The notes under the pieces were generated by a model. The model made no database searches. It saw nothing but the letters and a program-made list of their open reading frames with translations, and was not told where the DNA came from. This document shows, one piece after another, positions 63,744-64,000 of a stretch of 64,000 nt of DNA. The DNA comes from Streptomyces sp. DG2A-72. GTDB lineage: Bacteria; Actinomycetota; Actinomycetes; Streptomycetales; Streptomycetaceae. The DNA lies in the NCBI RefSeq assembly GCF_030499575.1, contig NZ_JASTLC010000001.1:8580001-8644000 (forward strand), given 5' to 3'. The stretch's first letter is position 1. Each line of letters opens with the position of its first letter. The position numbers and the translations under genes were made by a program.

Positions 63744-64000
63744 CTATGGGCGATTTACTGCACTTTGGTTACGGCATCCTGGCCGTCCACTCCGGGGAGC
63801 CCGCTCCCACACACGCAGCGTCGGCGGACGCAGGCCCGCGGCGACCTGCGCGGTCAGCACTTTGTCGAGCGCCATGTGCATCACGGGGGACTGCGGGCCC
63901 TCGTGGATCAGCTGCCAGTCGTAGTCGGTCCAGTCGGTGGCCTGCGCGAGGGCACGGCGTCCAGCGCCTCGTCGGGTTCGAGGAAGAAATCGCTCGCCAC
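63744..64000 (-). pseudogene. Lipoate-protein ligase A-like gene remnant
   Basis: The minus strand reads ASDFFLEPDEALDAV, then after a one-base shift near 63951-63961 ALAQATDWTDYDWQLIHEGP and QSPVMHMALDKVLTAQVAAG, LRPPTLRVWE, which resembles the N-terminus of LplA/BPL-type ligases. After this the similarity ends and a stop follows at 63744, far short of the usual 250-350 residues. The 5' end may lie outside the window. Two lesions make it a pseudogene. Confidence 0.6.

Overview
The window is high-GC actinobacterial chromosome, almost certainly Streptomyces. Codon third positions are G/C-rich, GTG starts and ATGA/GTGA stop-start overlaps are frequent, and the gene families are typical: AllR-type purine catabolism, a PucR regulator, DUF3159, DUF3558, an RNase Sa-like enzyme, a HipA-like kinase and a SWIM/SNF2 pair. 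The aceB - MobA-like - allR - allantoinase - allantoicase order matches what I remember of S. coelicolor. No rRNA, tRNA, CRISPR array or PKS/NRPS core was found.

Left part, 1-16 kb (accessory, partly decayed): the end of an FAD monooxygenase and a frameshifted P450; a MerR regulator with a DUF3159 membrane protein and a secreted CocE-type hydrolase, each preceded by the same operator; then debris (integrase, histidine kinase, IS630, IS5, ISL3 and HTH remnants) among a secreted lipase, a GNAT acetyltransferase, and a secreted lectin / multidomain muramidase / Tat-exported peptidase-like trio.

Middle, 15.5-45 kb (more core-like): a HipA-like kinase coupled to a SelW-like redox protein; the glyoxylate/allantoin block under AllR (malate synthase, NTP transferase, allantoinase, allantoicase) with a recurring TTCC-N7-GGAA palindrome; an SDR, an AIM24 protein, a secreted guanyl RNase, a two-component system, a second P450, a Gfo/Idh dehydrogenase, a GntR regulator and a ROK kinase; an SNF2 helicase coupled to a SWIM zinc-finger protein; then a PcaD-PcaC fusion, an MBL hydrolase and exonuclease III.

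Right part, 45-64 kb: gamma-glutamyltransferase, a Clp unfoldase, and a methionine aminopeptidase divergent from an XRE regulator over one compact, apparently leaderless promoter. Next is a roughly 9-kb cluster for reductive pyrimidine or hydantoin breakdown: two beta-ureidopropionase-like amidohydrolases, a class III aminotransferase, PucR, a dihydropyrimidinase/hydantoinase, a luciferase-like flavin/F420 oxidoreductase and an NCS1 permease. The expected chain is uptake, ring reduction, ring opening, decarbamoylation and transamination. The window ends with a DUF3558 protein and a broken lipoate-ligase-like gene.

The non-coding signals most worth following are the triplicated MerR operator, the leaderless map/XRE promoter, a 181-bp element with 26-bp perfect inverted ends, and a 3'-end hairpin-plus-tail repeat present four times, always oriented the same way to its upstream gene.
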